64,000 bases of DNA from Pteria penguin (Eukaryota > Mollusca > Bivalvia > Pterioida > Pteriidae). The stretch's first letter is position 1. Each line of letters begins with the position of its first letter. Both the position numbers and the translations under genes were made by a program. Of the stretch, positions 48,638 through 60,659 are shown one piece after another. The notes beneath the pieces are model-generated. The model searched no databases and was not told the origin of the DNA. It saw only the letters and a list, made by a program, of their open reading frames with translations. The stretch covers positions 41,882,045 to 41,946,044 of the forward strand of contig CM068592.1 of NCBI GenBank assembly GCA_035048485.1. Direction: 5' to 3'.

Positions 48638-50095
48638 TTACCCCTCACCCCATAAAGATAAGGATATCTTACCCCACCCCATAAAGTTAAGGATGTCTTA
48701 CCCATCCCATAAAGATAATGATGTCTTACCCCACCCCATATAAATAAGGATGTCTTATCCACACCATAAAGATAAGGATATCTTACCCCACCCCATAAAG
48801 ATAAGGATATCTTAAACCCCCCCACCCCCCACCCCATAAAGATAAGGATATCTTATCCCACTCCATAAAGATAAGGATGTCTTACCCCATCCCATAAAGA
48901 TAAGGATGTCTTACTCCCACCCCATAAAGATAAGGATATCTTACCTCACCCCATAAAGATAAGGATATCTTACCCCCTACCCTATAAGGATAAGGATATC
49001 TTGCCCCTTCCCATAAAGATAAGGATGTCTTACCCACCCCATAATGATAAGGATGTCTTACCCCACCTCATAAAGATAAGGATGTCCTACCCCCACCGTA
49101 TAAAGATAAGAATGTCTTACCCCACCCCATAAAGATAAGGATGTCTTACCCACCCCATAAAGATAACGATGTCTTACCCCCTACTCCATAAAGATAAGGA
49201 TGTCTTACCCACACCCCATAAAGATAAGGATATCTTACCTCACCCCATAAAGATAAGGATATCTTACCTCACCCCATAAAGATAAGGATGTCTTACCCAC
49301 CCCATAAAAATAAGGATATCTTACCTCACCCCATAAAGATAAGGATATCTTACCCCCACCCCATAAAGATAAGGATATCTTACTCCACCCCATAAAGATA
49401 AAGATGTCTTACTCACCCCATAAAGATAAGGATGTCTTACCCCATCCCATAAAGATAAGGATTGATTGATTGATTGATTATTGTTTAACGTCACACCACG
49501 AATATTTCACGTATATGGTGACGGCATCTGCCTGATGCAGGGCATACAAATTTTGACCTTTGCAACGGAACCACCTGAAGCAGTGAGGGATCTTTAACGT
49601 GCCATGCATACCACGACACGGGGCCTCGGTTTTTACTGTCTCATCCGAAAGACATGACACCGGCATGACCAGAGCGGGACCAGAGCGATGCCACTAGGCT
49701 ACGCCGGCTTTAAAGATAAGGATATCTTACCTCATCCCATAAAGATAAGGATATCTTACCCCCACCCCATAAAGATAAAGATATCTTACCCCACCCAATA
49801 AAGATAAGGATTTCTTACCCCACCCCATAAAAATAAGGATGTCTTACCACTACATAAAGATAAAGATGTCTTACCCCCACCCACCCATAAAGATAAGGAT
49901 ATCTTACCTCACCCCTTAAAGATAAGGATATCTTACCCCACCCCATAAAGATAAGGATATCTTAACCCCCCCCACCCCCACCCCATAAAGATAAGGATAT
50001 CTTATCCCACTCCATAAAGATAAGGATGTCTTACCCCATCCCATAAAGATAAGGATGTCTTACCCCACCCCATAAAGATAAGAATATCTTATCAA
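48638..50095. repeat. 26-30-bp minisatellite (CCCCATAAAGATAAGGATRTCTTAC)
   Basis: About 42 units of CATAAAGATAAGGATATCTT + ACCCCACCC, with length varying by the number of C residues. GATATC/GATGTC variants alternate in short runs. Interrupted by a SINE at 49463-49710. Confidence 0.93.
49463..49710 (-). mobile_element. tRNA-derived SINE inserted in the minisatellite
   Basis: Minus-strand copy of the 1158-1430 family. It starts GCCGGCGTAGCCTAGTGGCA with the tRNA part internally deleted (no B box), and the body contains TGCAAAGGTCAAAATTTGTA and GCCGTCACCATATACGTGAA. The tail is (AATC)n, seen here as GATTGATTGATTGATT. TAAAGATAAGGAT lies on both sides (49450-49462 and 49711-49723). It can be read as a 13-bp target duplication, although the host array supplies the same word. 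Confidence 0.88.
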
Positions 50096-50109
50096 GCTAT
50101 TTTTAGGGA

Positions 50110-50455
50110 TTTCCTTGTTCAGAGTGGCAGAAAAATTGGTCTTGGTGTGGTACTGCTACAATGTAGGTAAACTGATCTTGATGTTGTGACGTCACAATGT
50201 AGGTAAATTATCTTGGTGCGTTGCCACCACATTGTAGGTAGAATTATCTAGATGCGGTGCCACCACAATGCAGGTAGAATTATCTCGATGTTGCCACCAC
50301 AATGCAGGTAGAATTATCTAGATGCGGTGCCACCACAATGCAGGTAGAATTATCTCGATGTTGCCACCACAATGCAGGTAGAATTATCTTGGTGTGGAGC
50401 CGCCAAAATATAGGTAAACTGATCTTAGTGAAGTGCCGCTACAATGGAGGTAAGT
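50110..50455. repeat. 34-38-bp minisatellite (GCCACCACAATGCAGGTAGA)
   Basis: Nine or so units of GCCACCACAATGCAGGTAGA + ATTATCTCGATGT. Isolated related units (CTTGCCACAATGTATGTAAA) reappear at 52556-52620, suggesting that the 50456-52550 block was inserted into or beside a once longer array. Confidence 0.8.
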
Positions 50456-50763
50456 CACTGTCCATTTGATATTTTGGATAGGGCGTTTTCTATGTTAATT
50501 TTGGCGTGACGTCGCCGATGTTTAACATTGAGTCTATGGGAAATTTGGTGATGTCACATCAAAATTTAACATAGAAATCGCCCTATCTAAAATGGATTTT
50601 TTCCCATAAAATATGAACGCTTCTTCATACAAACATAGCATACACCAAAAGTTACGACTAAACAAGATCTATCGAATGGTTTTGCCTTTTTGAAATTATT
50701 CTGAAGATGAATAACTGAAAATCCAGATTTTCCAGTTTCCAGAGTGAATGGCGCGGACAGTAA
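50456..50763. mobile_element. fold-back element, single copy of the 21-kb family
   Basis: Contains GATAGGGCGTTTTC, GGCGTGACGTCGCCGATG, CACCAAAAGTTACGACTAAA and ends GAATGGCGCGGACAGTAA, all shared with 21177-22770. Its left outer arm is truncated to CACTGTCC. Confidence 0.82.
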
Positions 50764-50779
50764 CATATACCCAACTGAA

Positions 50780-51580
50780 CTTCAGTTAAACAAAGACAAT
50801 ATTTGTGATACAGAAACACTTTTCTTGGACCTATACATTAAGACAATTAACAATAAAATTCATACCAATATTTATGATAAACATGACGGTTTTAGATTTC
50901 CTGTTGTAAATTTCCCTTAGTTGGATAGTTACAGGTGTTCCTAGACTAGACTCCCATCATATGTTATTTGAAAATCCAGTTGCTACGATTTGCAAGCGCC
51001 TGCACTAACGTTTTGGACTTTCATACAAAAAAATTACAAATAACATTGAAACTTTCAACTTAGTGTTACAAGTATCATAAACTTAGAAAAGCCCTCGGAA
51101 ATTGTTTTAGGCCTATTCAGAATTTTTATAAAAATTCGGAAATATTACTTTGTATCCAATGGAATTTCCCATCCCAATTTCTATGGTGATCTTGCGTACA
51201 AACTTAAGAGGGTCTAAGGTTCCAATAAGTTTATCTCGTCGGATTCTAAAATAGTGAAAGGTCTTCTTGATCTACAATAATATGACCCAGAGATCATCAA
51301 ATGGACAGTAATTCTTATACACTCTTATACAGAGATTTTTACTTGAACCTGTACGCTGACTAACTGGCGGGCGGGGCCTATATGGCGGGTCTTCTTGAAA
51401 CCTTTTTCAAAGGATAAATGGTCCTCTTGCTGTTAATTGAGACTCTTACAGATAAAGGGTCTGAGCTGGCTTCCAGATCGGCAGAGCACAGTTTACTCAT
51501 GTTGATAATGATTTATACATTTTTGATATCTTGGTCTTACTCAGCATTACTATACATGTTTATATTTTATGACCCCTCAA
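50780..51580 (+). pseudogene. decayed reverse-transcriptase retroelement, 3' region
   Basis: Plus-strand fragments in changing frames: LDLYIKTINNKIHTNIYDKH directly followed by DGFRFPVVNFP at ~50838; LDSHHMLFENPVA near 50950; GISHPNFYGDLAYKLKRV at ~51170; ISSDSKIVKGLL; then DKGSELASRSAEHSLLMLI near 51450. The order FLDL...IYDK.D.F.F.(I/V)VNFP...FYGD..YK...K is one I associate with the segment after the catalytic core in an abundant bivalve retroelement RT; its formal clade I cannot name. Many stops and shifts make it a fossil. It starts about 17 bp after the fold-back element. Confidence 0.6.
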
Positions 51581-52549
51581 CTTGAGAAAGTTGTTGATTC
51601 TTGCTCTCTATGTAATATAGGGGATTATTCATAGATTTTCAAGTGTGTGTTCATTAATTATATTACTTTTGTGGAAAGTGAGGCGGAGGATCCATACACC
51701 CCATTCCAATTGATTGACTACTGTCATATCAATTGACCGTCCTGAGACGGTATTGCAACTGCACCTTAATCGAAAGTTTTTGTGATGTTCTTGAGACAAG
51801 TTGTGTCTGGGTTTTTTTTTCAAATTATACATTATTAACAGTGCATTTCCGTAGTGATTTCTGTCCTACGGCAGAGTCAGATGCGTTTATCTTTTTCTTT
51901 GAGTACTGTAATGTTTATACTGGGTATATGCCAACAATGGTTCATGAGGGGTGGACAGGGGATAGTAGCAACCCCAGGTGAATTTCGCGGTGTATTCATA
52001 TCTTTATGTGCTTAATGTATTTGGATAGAGATCAGTGAGACAAATTCAAAACAGTTTTCCTTTTGCTGATATCACTATCCTATCAAAAGTAACGGCAGTT
52101 TGAAGATGCCAAATTTTGACATTTTCAAAGAATTTTTTCTTTATATAAATCATGATTGATTTCGCGACTAAGACGGAAGCAACATTTCTCACATTTTTAG
52201 AACTTTTGTCATTTTTCTCTCATCTTCTTTTACCCGGGTAGACCTCTTTCCTTCACACTCCTTCCCACTTCTCTCTTTCCTCACCCTCCTGCTTTTAGTT
52301 TCTCACTCATATCAGTATATGGCATTATTATGATGGACTAAAAGCGTATAACATAGTTGAGATCGGTTTGAGCAGAATTTTGTGAAAAATAACAGTGTTT
52401 ATTATCAAATTCTTATTATTATATACAATATTTTATTGGTGAAAAACATTTTTCTTGATCTGACTCTTCTGAAAAAAAATCCCTTGCCCCAAGGTTGAGG
52501 TAAAAAAATAATCTCTCCCCCCCCCCCCGCGCTAGATTATCAAATAGAC
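51581..52549. other. region without recognised genes
   Basis: AT-rich; a poly-C patch at 52517-52528. The 82-codon frame at 51733-51981 resembles nothing I know. Confidence 0.4.
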
Positions 52550-52620
52550 GGTGCTTAAACTGATCTTGGTGCTGATCTTGCCACAATGTATGTAAAATTT
52601 TCTTGGTGTGGTGTTCAACA

Positions 52621-55093
52621 ATACAAAATTAAAATTTTTGTCGACTGAAAACTATTATCAATTCTTCAAATGATACATTTTTCTATTGGTAAAGAAAAGA
52701 GGACTTGAACCGTGCGAATAGCTTGTATATGTACTCGTAATGAAGCATTATAATAGTGGTAGATATAATTTATGGTATATTGTGTTTATTATTAGTATAA
52801 TATATGCTATGGGAAAATGAAAACTGTAAACCTCCAATCCCAGCATTGCACTACATGATACAAACATTGACAAACGATTTACTAATTCAACTAAGTGAAA
52901 AAAGGATCTTCAAATTCATGTTATTTATTCATCGTTTAAAAGCATACTATCGATTTAAAAGGGCATTGCACTCCTTTATTTAACAATTTGAATGAAATTT
53001 GGTAAAAGGCGACTTGCATCATGTGTACTTTATCACAGTCTGAATACTACGTGTTAAAATTATTTACAGACTGCGACAATATATTGAAGCTAATAGTAAA
53101 CTGTCAGCCTTTTATAGGTCTTTATCTATTTTTAGAATACTAATCAAATGCAGACTTCAGAAAATGAGTTTCCGCACCTGTAGCTCTGGAATCTAACCGG
53201 AAATGACGTTTTATTGAAATCGATTAGGCACTCCTGATTACTCATGCCGCAATGGTAGAACATCGTTGAACTATGCTAACTTGATGTATGTTGAATTTAT
53301 TTTAGAAAAATAAAAATAAAATAAAATTATTGGTAGATAAATAAATAAGTAGATAGATAAAAAAAAGATCAAACAGGACTTCCTCTGTATAGATTTAAGA
53401 GTTGAAGGCGGGTGGAATAGTTCAACCGAACGTAGCCACGTAGCGCTGGGAAGTACTGCACGACATGACCTCGTCTCATATGCTGCAATATCACATCCTA
53501 ATCATATCTCTAAGTTGTAACTTATTAAGAAGTTTGTGTGCTGGCGGATTTTCGGAAAAAAAATAGAGCAGATTGGACTTGTAAGAAAATAAAAAAATTA
53601 AATAAAATGACATTTTGTATTAAAATGATACAATAAAAGGGTGGTTGCACCTTCAGAAACAGTTAAAATATGCTTTATTGGGTGACATTTTCTATTACAA
53701 AAGTGGGTGCAATCCCAATAACCCCGCCCTATCTTTCTTTGGATCCAACAACAGCGTCAGCGTGAAGTGAATTTTTTCATATTTCATAAATGATTTTTTC
53801 GTGATAAGATCTGTTTTCAATGTATACAGAGTTGTACGAATTGTCTGGTATGTAATGTATATGTTTTCTATTATTCCGCTCTGATTTTATTGCCTTTGAT
53901 TGTCGATGTTTTATACATCAAAATGTGACACTTTCATAACCAATGATCGATGGAATGTATTGTAAGAAATCCATCGAAAAGTAGAAGATGATGTATATAT
54001 GTATGCAGTGAATATTAAATGGAGTTAAAGTAGAGAGAGAACATGTATACAGCAATATTTCAAGTAAAATCTCCATTGTTGTTTTGTTTCTGTTGTCGCA
54101 GTTTCTGTTGTTTTGTTGTTTTTTATGCAACCGTCTGTACTGTTGTTTCTGATGTCGCCATGTCTGCCGGGCAGCACTGTCTCTGTTATTGTTATTGCTG
54201 TTGTTTAACTGAACACCGCCATTACTGTTGTTGTTTCAATGGCGACAATGTGAGGTGGGCAGCGTTGTCTCTGTTGTTCTTTTTGCTATGTTTTTACTGG
54301 GAAACGCCGTTTCTGCTTTTTTAGTTTTAGCTATTCCTTCTCCAATTTCTTAAGCACTTATTGACAATGCTGTTTCTGAAAGAAGTTTAAAATGAAACGA
54401 AATAATAACTGTTAGTCACTAGTTAGAGGTGGGTGGGGTCAAGGACACAGCCCCTTTTCTTCTTTATTCATTCATACCATTTCTTAATCTTAATATTGTC
54501 CTTAATTTACCTATCATTACCTATCTTCGGTTCTGCCGCCAAGCGTTTCATTAATGTAACGAACACTACAAAACGTGAATAAGCTTCACCGTAGACTTCT
54601 TCTCTCTCACCACGAAAGATTAAATATACTCAGCTTTGGTTCTGTCGTCTCATATTCCACTTTATTGGTAATGAGGAATACGTATGAACAAACACACAAA
54701 ATGCATCCGACATGAAAATGAATTATTCAACCACTGCCACCAAAGGAATTGGCTGTATGAAGCATTTCAAAAGGGGGAAGGGGGCAACATTTTGAATTTA
54801 CTTTTGTTTCGTAAGCCGATAAAATATTGATCCATGACTGGCCAAAATCGTGGAGCGGACACACTAGTTCCCCCGGTCCCAGTGGAAAAAGGATATTTAC
54901 TAACAGCTAGCATTCAGATTTTGTGAAATAATTCCTTGATCCACCACTGACTATCCTCCGACTTAATATATTGATATTAATTTTAAAAGCTTCAATTGCT
55001 ATCTAGCAGTTTATATGACCTGTATAATGACCTCGTATCTTCGCGGATTTACCTGTACGCTGTCTGAATAAATTTACAAAACTAGAACACCTT
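52621..55093. other. region without recognised genes
   Basis: Mostly unique and AT-rich. At 54080-54330 a loose ~106-bp direct repeat (CGGGCAGCACTGTCTCTGTT and GTGGGCAGCGTTGTCTCTGT) yields a cysteine-rich frame that is not convincing as a gene. Confidence 0.4.
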
Positions 55094-55920
55094 ACAATGA
55101 TTGTGTTACAGGGTCACGCCACAATGTGCGCGGTATTGGATCACGTAACAATGAGTTTGTTACTGGACACGCCACAATGAGCTTGGTATTGGCTAACGTA
55201 ACAATGAGTGTGGTATTGGATTACGAAACAGTAAGTGTGTTACTACATCACGCCACAATGAGTGTGTTATTGGCTTACATACACTGTGCGCGGCACTGGA
55301 TCACGTAACAATGAGTGTGCGTGGTAATAGATCACGTCACAATGAGTGTGCTACTGGATCACGTCACAATGACCGTTGTAGTGCATCACGCCACAATGCC
55401 GTGTTCCACTTTGCCTGTGGTACTGGATCACGGTACATTGAGTGTTCCTTAGATCACATCACAATGAGCGTGGTACTGGTCACGTCACAATGAACGTGGT
55501 ATAAGATCACGGCATAATGAATGTAATACCGGATCACGCCACATTGATTGTAGTACTGGATCAAGTCGCAATGTGTATGATCGTGATACAGGATCACGTC
55601 ACAATAAGCATGGTACTGGATCACACCAAATGAGCGTGGTACTGGACAGCATCACAATGAGTGTAGTACTGGATCACGCCACAGTGAGTGTGGCACTGAA
55701 TCACGCCACAATGACCGAGGTGCTGGATCACGCCGCAATGAGCGTCGTACTGAATCACGCCACAATGAGCGTGATACTAGATCACGCCAGAATAACTGTG
55801 GTGCTGGATCACGTCACAATGAGCGTCGAATTTGATCACGCCACAATGAGCGTGATACTGGATCACGCCTTAATGACCGTGGCGCTGGATCACGCTACAA
55901 TGACTGTGGTACTGGACGCC
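55094..55920. repeat. 27-bp minisatellite, left array
   Basis: About 30 units of TGTGGTACTGGATCACGCCA + CAATGAG. A period of 27 bp equals nine codons, so (MSVVLDHAT)n frames stay open. These are not genes. Confidence 0.92.
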
Positions 55921-56254
55921 GTTTCATCAAAGGGCGTAACTTTAGGTCTAAGACTAAGCTTAGTCCAAGGTTTACGAGCAAATTTAAGCCCGGCCTAAGT
56001 CCGTTTCATGAAAGGGCGTACGTCCGGACGTAAGTCGTCATATTTAGTCATTGTATTTAGGCCTAAGCTTTTAAAGACTACGCATGCGTACTATTACTTT
56101 CGTTTTGATATAAATAAACAAGTGGGCGTGCCGATTATATTTAGCACTTTATACATCATCGTTACGTAGGCGGGTTATGTATCATTTTTCAGACGCGCTG
56201 AAAATTAAGCATATATATGCGAAAAAAGCACGATGGCGAGTTAAGATGTAACTT

Positions 56255-56293
56255 TTTGCACACATTCTTTTTTAAGAAAAGAATGTGTGCAAA
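56255..56293. other. perfect 17-bp hairpin
   Basis: TTTGCACACATTCTTTT, loop TTAAG, AAAAGAATGTGTGCAAA. No T run directly after it, so not a terminator. Confidence 0.85.
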
Positions 56294-56521
56294 TGAAATT
56301 ATTAAAGCTTTAACAGGTGTTATGGAGAAATCGCACACTTTACTTGGAAAGTTGACACTTTCATCACCACTGAGAAGAAAATAGGTGCATAGGACCCCCT
56401 GTGAAGTAACCATTCTCAATGACAGCAGTCTATAATGAGATCGAAATTTGCACAATACTCTATATATGGTGTCATTATCCAATGTAAGATTTAAACTATT
56501 CTGTAACTGACCTATCTGTAA

Positions 56522-56678
56522 CAGTGGCGGATTTAGAGGGCCCCGGGGCCGTCCCCCTCCCCCTTTCGCTGCATATTTATCTGTAAAAATCCAAATTTGC
56601 ACTAAAATGGCTGCCGGAGCAGTTTGGCGAATACACATGTGTCTCCCCGCCTTTTCGGAAATCCTGGATCCGCAACTG
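56522..56678. mobile_element. hAT-like MITE, copy 3
   Basis: CAGTGGCGGATTTAGAGG to TGGATCCGCAACTG (one terminal mismatch), 157 bp, with the shared interior ATATTTATCTGTAAAAATCC and CTTTTCGGAAATCCTGG. Confidence 0.8.
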
Positions 56679-56949
56679 TGTATAGAAGAAATACACAGTA
56701 TGCTCTTGCTTGACTACAAACATGGCCGACAACGGGAGGTAACTCTAACTGAATTAGCTAATGAAACCTGTCTATTGCAGCTTAGTAGTACAAGGTCAAG
56801 GGTAAGTTTTAACGTTAAAATATGACCCACCACTACATGTTGATTTTCAACTAGAGTCACATTTTCGCGCTAGGTTCACTTTTTCACGCATGGGTGGAGT
56901 CATTAAATAACGGACCGAGTCAATTTTTAACGTTTTTTCACCCTTAAAA

Positions 56950-57986
56950 CTGAATTGGGGTCACACAACAATGAGTGTAATACTGGATCACGCCACAATG
57001 ACCGTGGTACTGGACAACGTCACAATGAGTGTAGTACCGTAGCACGGCACAATGAGCGTGGTACTGGACAACATTAAAACGAGTGTAGTACTGGATCACA
57101 CCACAATGACCGTGGTACTGAATCACGTCACAATGAACTTGATGCTAGATCACGTCACAATGACCAAGGCACCAGATCACGCCGCAATGAGTGTAGTACT
57201 AGACCACATCAAAATGACCGTGGTACAGGATGACACCACAATGACCGTGGTACTGAATCACGCCAAAACGAATGAACCTGGTACTGGACCACATTATAAT
57301 GCGTGTAGTACTAGATCACGCCACAACGACTGTGGTACTGTATAACATCACAATGAACGTGGTAATCGATGACGTCACAATGAGCGTGGTACTGAATCAC
57401 GTTAAAATGAGTGTTGTACTTGATAACGTCACAATGAGTGTGGTACTGGATGACGTCACAATCAGTGCAGTGCTGAAGCACGTCACAATGAGTGTAGTAC
57501 TGGAGCACGCCACAGTTAGTGTAGTACTGGAGCACCACAATGAGTATGGTAGTGGAGCACGCCCCAATGAGTGTAGTACTGGAGCACCACAATGAGTGTA
57601 GCACTGGATCACATCACAATGAGTGTACTGGAGCACGACACAATGAGTATGCTAGTGGAGCACGCCACAGTGAGTGTAGCACTGGATCAAATTACAATGA
57701 GTATGGTTGTGGAGCACGCCACAATGAGTGTAGTACTGGATCATATTACAATGAGTATGGTAGTGGAGCACGACACAATGAGTGTAGTACTGGATCACAT
57801 CACAATGAGTGTAGCACTGGATCACATCACAATGAGTGTAGCACTGGATCACATCACAATGAGTGTACTGGAGCACGCCACAATGAGTGTAGTACTGGAT
57901 CATATTACAATGACTGTAGTACAGGTTCACGCCACAATGAGTGTAGTACAGGTTCACGCCACAATGAGTGTAGTAGTGGATCACCC
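56950..57986. repeat. 27-bp minisatellite, right array
   Basis: About 39 units of AGTGTAGTACTGGATCACRY + CACAATG. The right half (57,540-57,960) has shorter variants lacking a GTACTGGA block and a higher-order repetition of ATCACATCACAATGAGTGTA-type units. Confidence 0.92.
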
Positions 57987-58292
57987 TAGAGAAAGATGGA
58001 TATTACTTGAGTTACCATATCTCACTACGCTCATTATACAAATAGAAAAATATAACCCAGGTTAAAGTTTAAGTGTACAGACGACGACAACAACGCCGAC
58101 GACAACGATGTCGGGGGTATGACAATAGCTCTCCGTACATTCGTCCCGGCGAGATAGAGTCCTCATACAACTTTCTGTAAATGCCTCACTGTCAGTTGAG
58201 TTATCTTTCTTAGCATATGAATCTGTGAGCAGGCGATCTAAATCAAGATAAAAATAAGAGACATTCATACATGTTTATAAACGAATGGGGAA
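57987..58292. other. spacer, no gene
   Basis: Contains an ACGACGACAACAACGCCGAC stretch (58080-58110). Nothing else supported. Confidence 0.4.
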
Positions 58293-58562
58293 CAAACTGT
58301 GTTTGTGAAACACTAATGTCCCCGGTGGCACCAAAATCCAAAAAGTTATTTTTTGCGTGATAGTCATTGTTAAAGTCAAAAGGTAGTCGACCTTGGTGTC
58401 ATTTAAAAGGGCTTCATTAGTTGAGTACGCATGTCAAATATGAAGTCTCTATCCCTCACGGTTCAACAGTTATAGCCAAGATTAAAGTTGACAACAGACA
58501 GACAAATAGACAGGGCAAAAACAATATGCCCTCGATCTATCGATCCGGGGGCATAAAAATTC
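58293..58562 (-). mobile_element. short GCCCCC-ended bivalve element
   Basis: Minus strand: starts TTTTATGCCCCCGGATCGAT + AGATCGAGGGCATATTG, where the CCCCCGGATCG/CGATCGAGGGC words form a terminal hairpin. It contains CTGTCTATTTGTCTGTCTGT and ends CCGGGGACATTAGTGTTTCA. Same general plan as the ACAAGAGGCCC and ACCTCCC elements of this window. The class is uncertain. Confidence 0.65.
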
Positions 58563-58879
58563 AAGATGCTGAAAGGGGTTAGGCATTCGTGTAAGCCAAG
58601 TGCTCGTAATATTAAAGTTGCACTAGCTGTCGTTTTCCGTATTAAAAACAAAGGCTGTAATTTTTAACCCTGGACTCTCTCCTAAAGTTAGCCCTTTATA
58701 CGAAATTACATCGTTATATTCGTTCGATAAGTATTGGAAAAATATTTAAAATGCAATTAAATACTTACGACCTACCCGCACAAAGTCGGTAATTTTTTCT
58801 GCACTTGGCATGTCCAGTGTATCAATGACCTAGCCAACTAACGCGAGATCAGGATACTTTCAATAATAACAACAACAAT

Positions 58880-59049
58880 GGTGACGTACATAGAGCTATC
58901 GAAGATGAGACGCACCCCATTAAAGACAGAATTCGAGGGCATCTGGGGTGAAAAAGACTGGGACGAAACACTGTTTAAAACAAGGATAACATAAGAGTTG
59001 CATTGGAGCGATGGGAAGCTGTGAGAGTTGTCAAATTGCAGAAAATACT
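58880..59049 (+). other. possible exon-like segment
   Basis: Less AT-rich than its surroundings; it holds a short frame MRRTPLKTEFEGIWGEKDWD and ends before a GTGAGT donor-like site at 59051. It could be a 5' exon followed by a long intron out to the window end, but there is no homology to support this. Confidence 0.15.
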
Positions 59050-60065
59050 TGGTGAGTGTTTACATTTTTCTACACCACGTGGAAATGTCTTTACATTGAT
59101 TACTTACGTCTTTGCATTATGAAAACTGTTCAATAATTACTGTCATTATATGAGGTAGTCTCTGATATCTAATTGTTCATGATAATGTGCAAAGTGGACG
59201 ACATAATGAAAATATATGTATCTTGTAAGTTGGATATATAGGGAAAATTCAAGTTGGGGTTCCAGAAAGGGACCATGTAACTATTTTATAGAAAGTATTT
59301 CGTTTATTTATACTTCTTTTAATAATGAAAAATGACAGAATAACCTTGAAAAGAATCGTTCTATAATCTCTGTTTACGTTATTGTATTCATAGATCTTAT
59401 CTTTGCTCATGTATATATTATATTATATATTATATTATATTATATATATTATATAATTATATATATGTACTCTTAGCCTGAGGACACTTCAAGTTCAGCA
59501 GTTGAGCATGCTTAAAACATTAATCTTGTAGCCTTTTTTATTCCATTTTTGCACACCTAACAGCTATAGGGCCTGTTGGGTTTGTACATGAATAATGTAG
59601 ATCTTTATATTTATATCCTTCAAATATCCAAAAGAACTTAAAGAAGATGAGCCATTTAGGCGGCCATCTCTATGATTCATTGTTTGTTAAAAGGAATAAA
59701 AAGCATCATGCATCGTTCAGGTAATTTAAACAATTTGCTTTCAAAAGAATTAGTATGTTTTTTATTACATTTTATATTATAAAGGTGCCTTTTTGATATG
59801 TCTTAGTTATAAATTATATGATATGGAAAAAACTATTCAGGGTAACATACATGTATATATATAATGTAACATGTTTTATTGAGCCCAAAGGGTTGAAATT
59901 TGAGTCATATTATGGATTGACTACTGAAAATATCATTTTACTGTCCTTAAGACATGTCAAATGAAACAGTTAAATTTATTAGAGATAATACAATTGGTAG
60001 CAACATATGCAATACACACATGTATGGGAAGTCACTTCCATGCAAATAGGTAAGATATCTAGTGG
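59050..60065. other. AT-rich region without recognised genes
   Basis: (AT)n-like run at 59415-59466. No gene. Confidence 0.4.
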
Positions 60066-60074
60066 TGTTTATTA

Positions 60075-60655
60075 TTATACCTCCCACAAACAAAGTTTGG
60101 GGAGGTATATAAGACTCACCTTGTCTGTCTGTCCATCTGTCCAGAAAACTTTAACCTTGACCATAACTTTTGAACCAAATTAGAGACTGCATAGGTATTC
60201 ATACTACACATGTATATTCCTTGTAGCAAGACCTTTCTTTTGGCGCCAAAATTTTTGACCTTGTGACCTTGGCCTTGACATTTGACTTACTTTTTAAAAA
60301 CTTTAACCTTAGCCATAACTTTTGAAAGAAAAGAGATGGGACCTTCATACTACACATGTGTAATCCTTGTGGCAAGACCTTAATCTGTCGATACCAACAT
60401 TTTACAGTACTGAAAATCTGCAACTATTCACGAGACTTTATCTTCGCGAGATTGCTGCCCCTGATATATTTGTGAATTGAAACTTTACCATGTATCTGAT
60501 GTTTCTGCTTTGAATTGTACACAGATCTTTTATATTGCACATGAGATTCCTCATGAACAGATCTTTCATTTGAAACCATTACTTTTGTCCTTAGTCTATG
60601 CCCTATTTTGAATTTTTGTGCCGCGGGGGGTATTTGTCCCGTTAGGACAGTTCTA
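60075..60655 (+). mobile_element. ACCTCCC...AGGTATAT element with Helitron-like end
   Basis: Starts ACCTCCCACAAACAAAGTTT + GGGGAGGTATATAAG, a self-complementary start, then a GTCTGTCTGTCCATCTGTCC run. The 150-bp unit AAACTTTAACCTTGACCATA...TACTACACATGT...GCAAGACCTT occurs about 1.6 times (60146, 60297). The right end GTCCCGTTAGGACAGTTCTAGTTTT is a small hairpin followed by CTAG-T, which fits a Helitron CTRR end; the class is inference. Confidence 0.65.
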
Positions 60656-60659
60656 GTTT

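Larger units (their letters stand above)
55921..56949. other. ~1-kb insertion splitting the 27-bp array
   Basis: Starts GTTTCATCAAAGGGCGTAAC, with a near copy GTTTCATGAAAGGGCGTACG 82 bp further on. It contains a perfect hairpin (56255-56293) and the third hAT-like MITE. No transposase or host gene; ends near ACGTTTTTTCACCC. Confidence 0.6.

Noticed and set aside
48336..48743. 135-codon frame with GGFRGGIPPFGHIFTSKNQD
   Set aside because: It is the read-through of the hAT-like MITE into the minisatellite; the same peptide appears at the other MITE copies.
54043..54324. Cysteine-rich 93-codon frame resembling a small secreted protein
   Set aside because: It comes from TGTTGTT-rich, loosely repeated sequence without a signal peptide or a stable cysteine pattern.
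57540..58065. Overlapping frames of 149 and 157 codons with (MSVVLDHIT)n
   Set aside because: Result of the 27-bp period.
58880..59049. First exon of a host gene with a long intron to the window end
   Set aside because: Only a GTGAGT site and modest base composition support it; kept as a very low-confidence segment.
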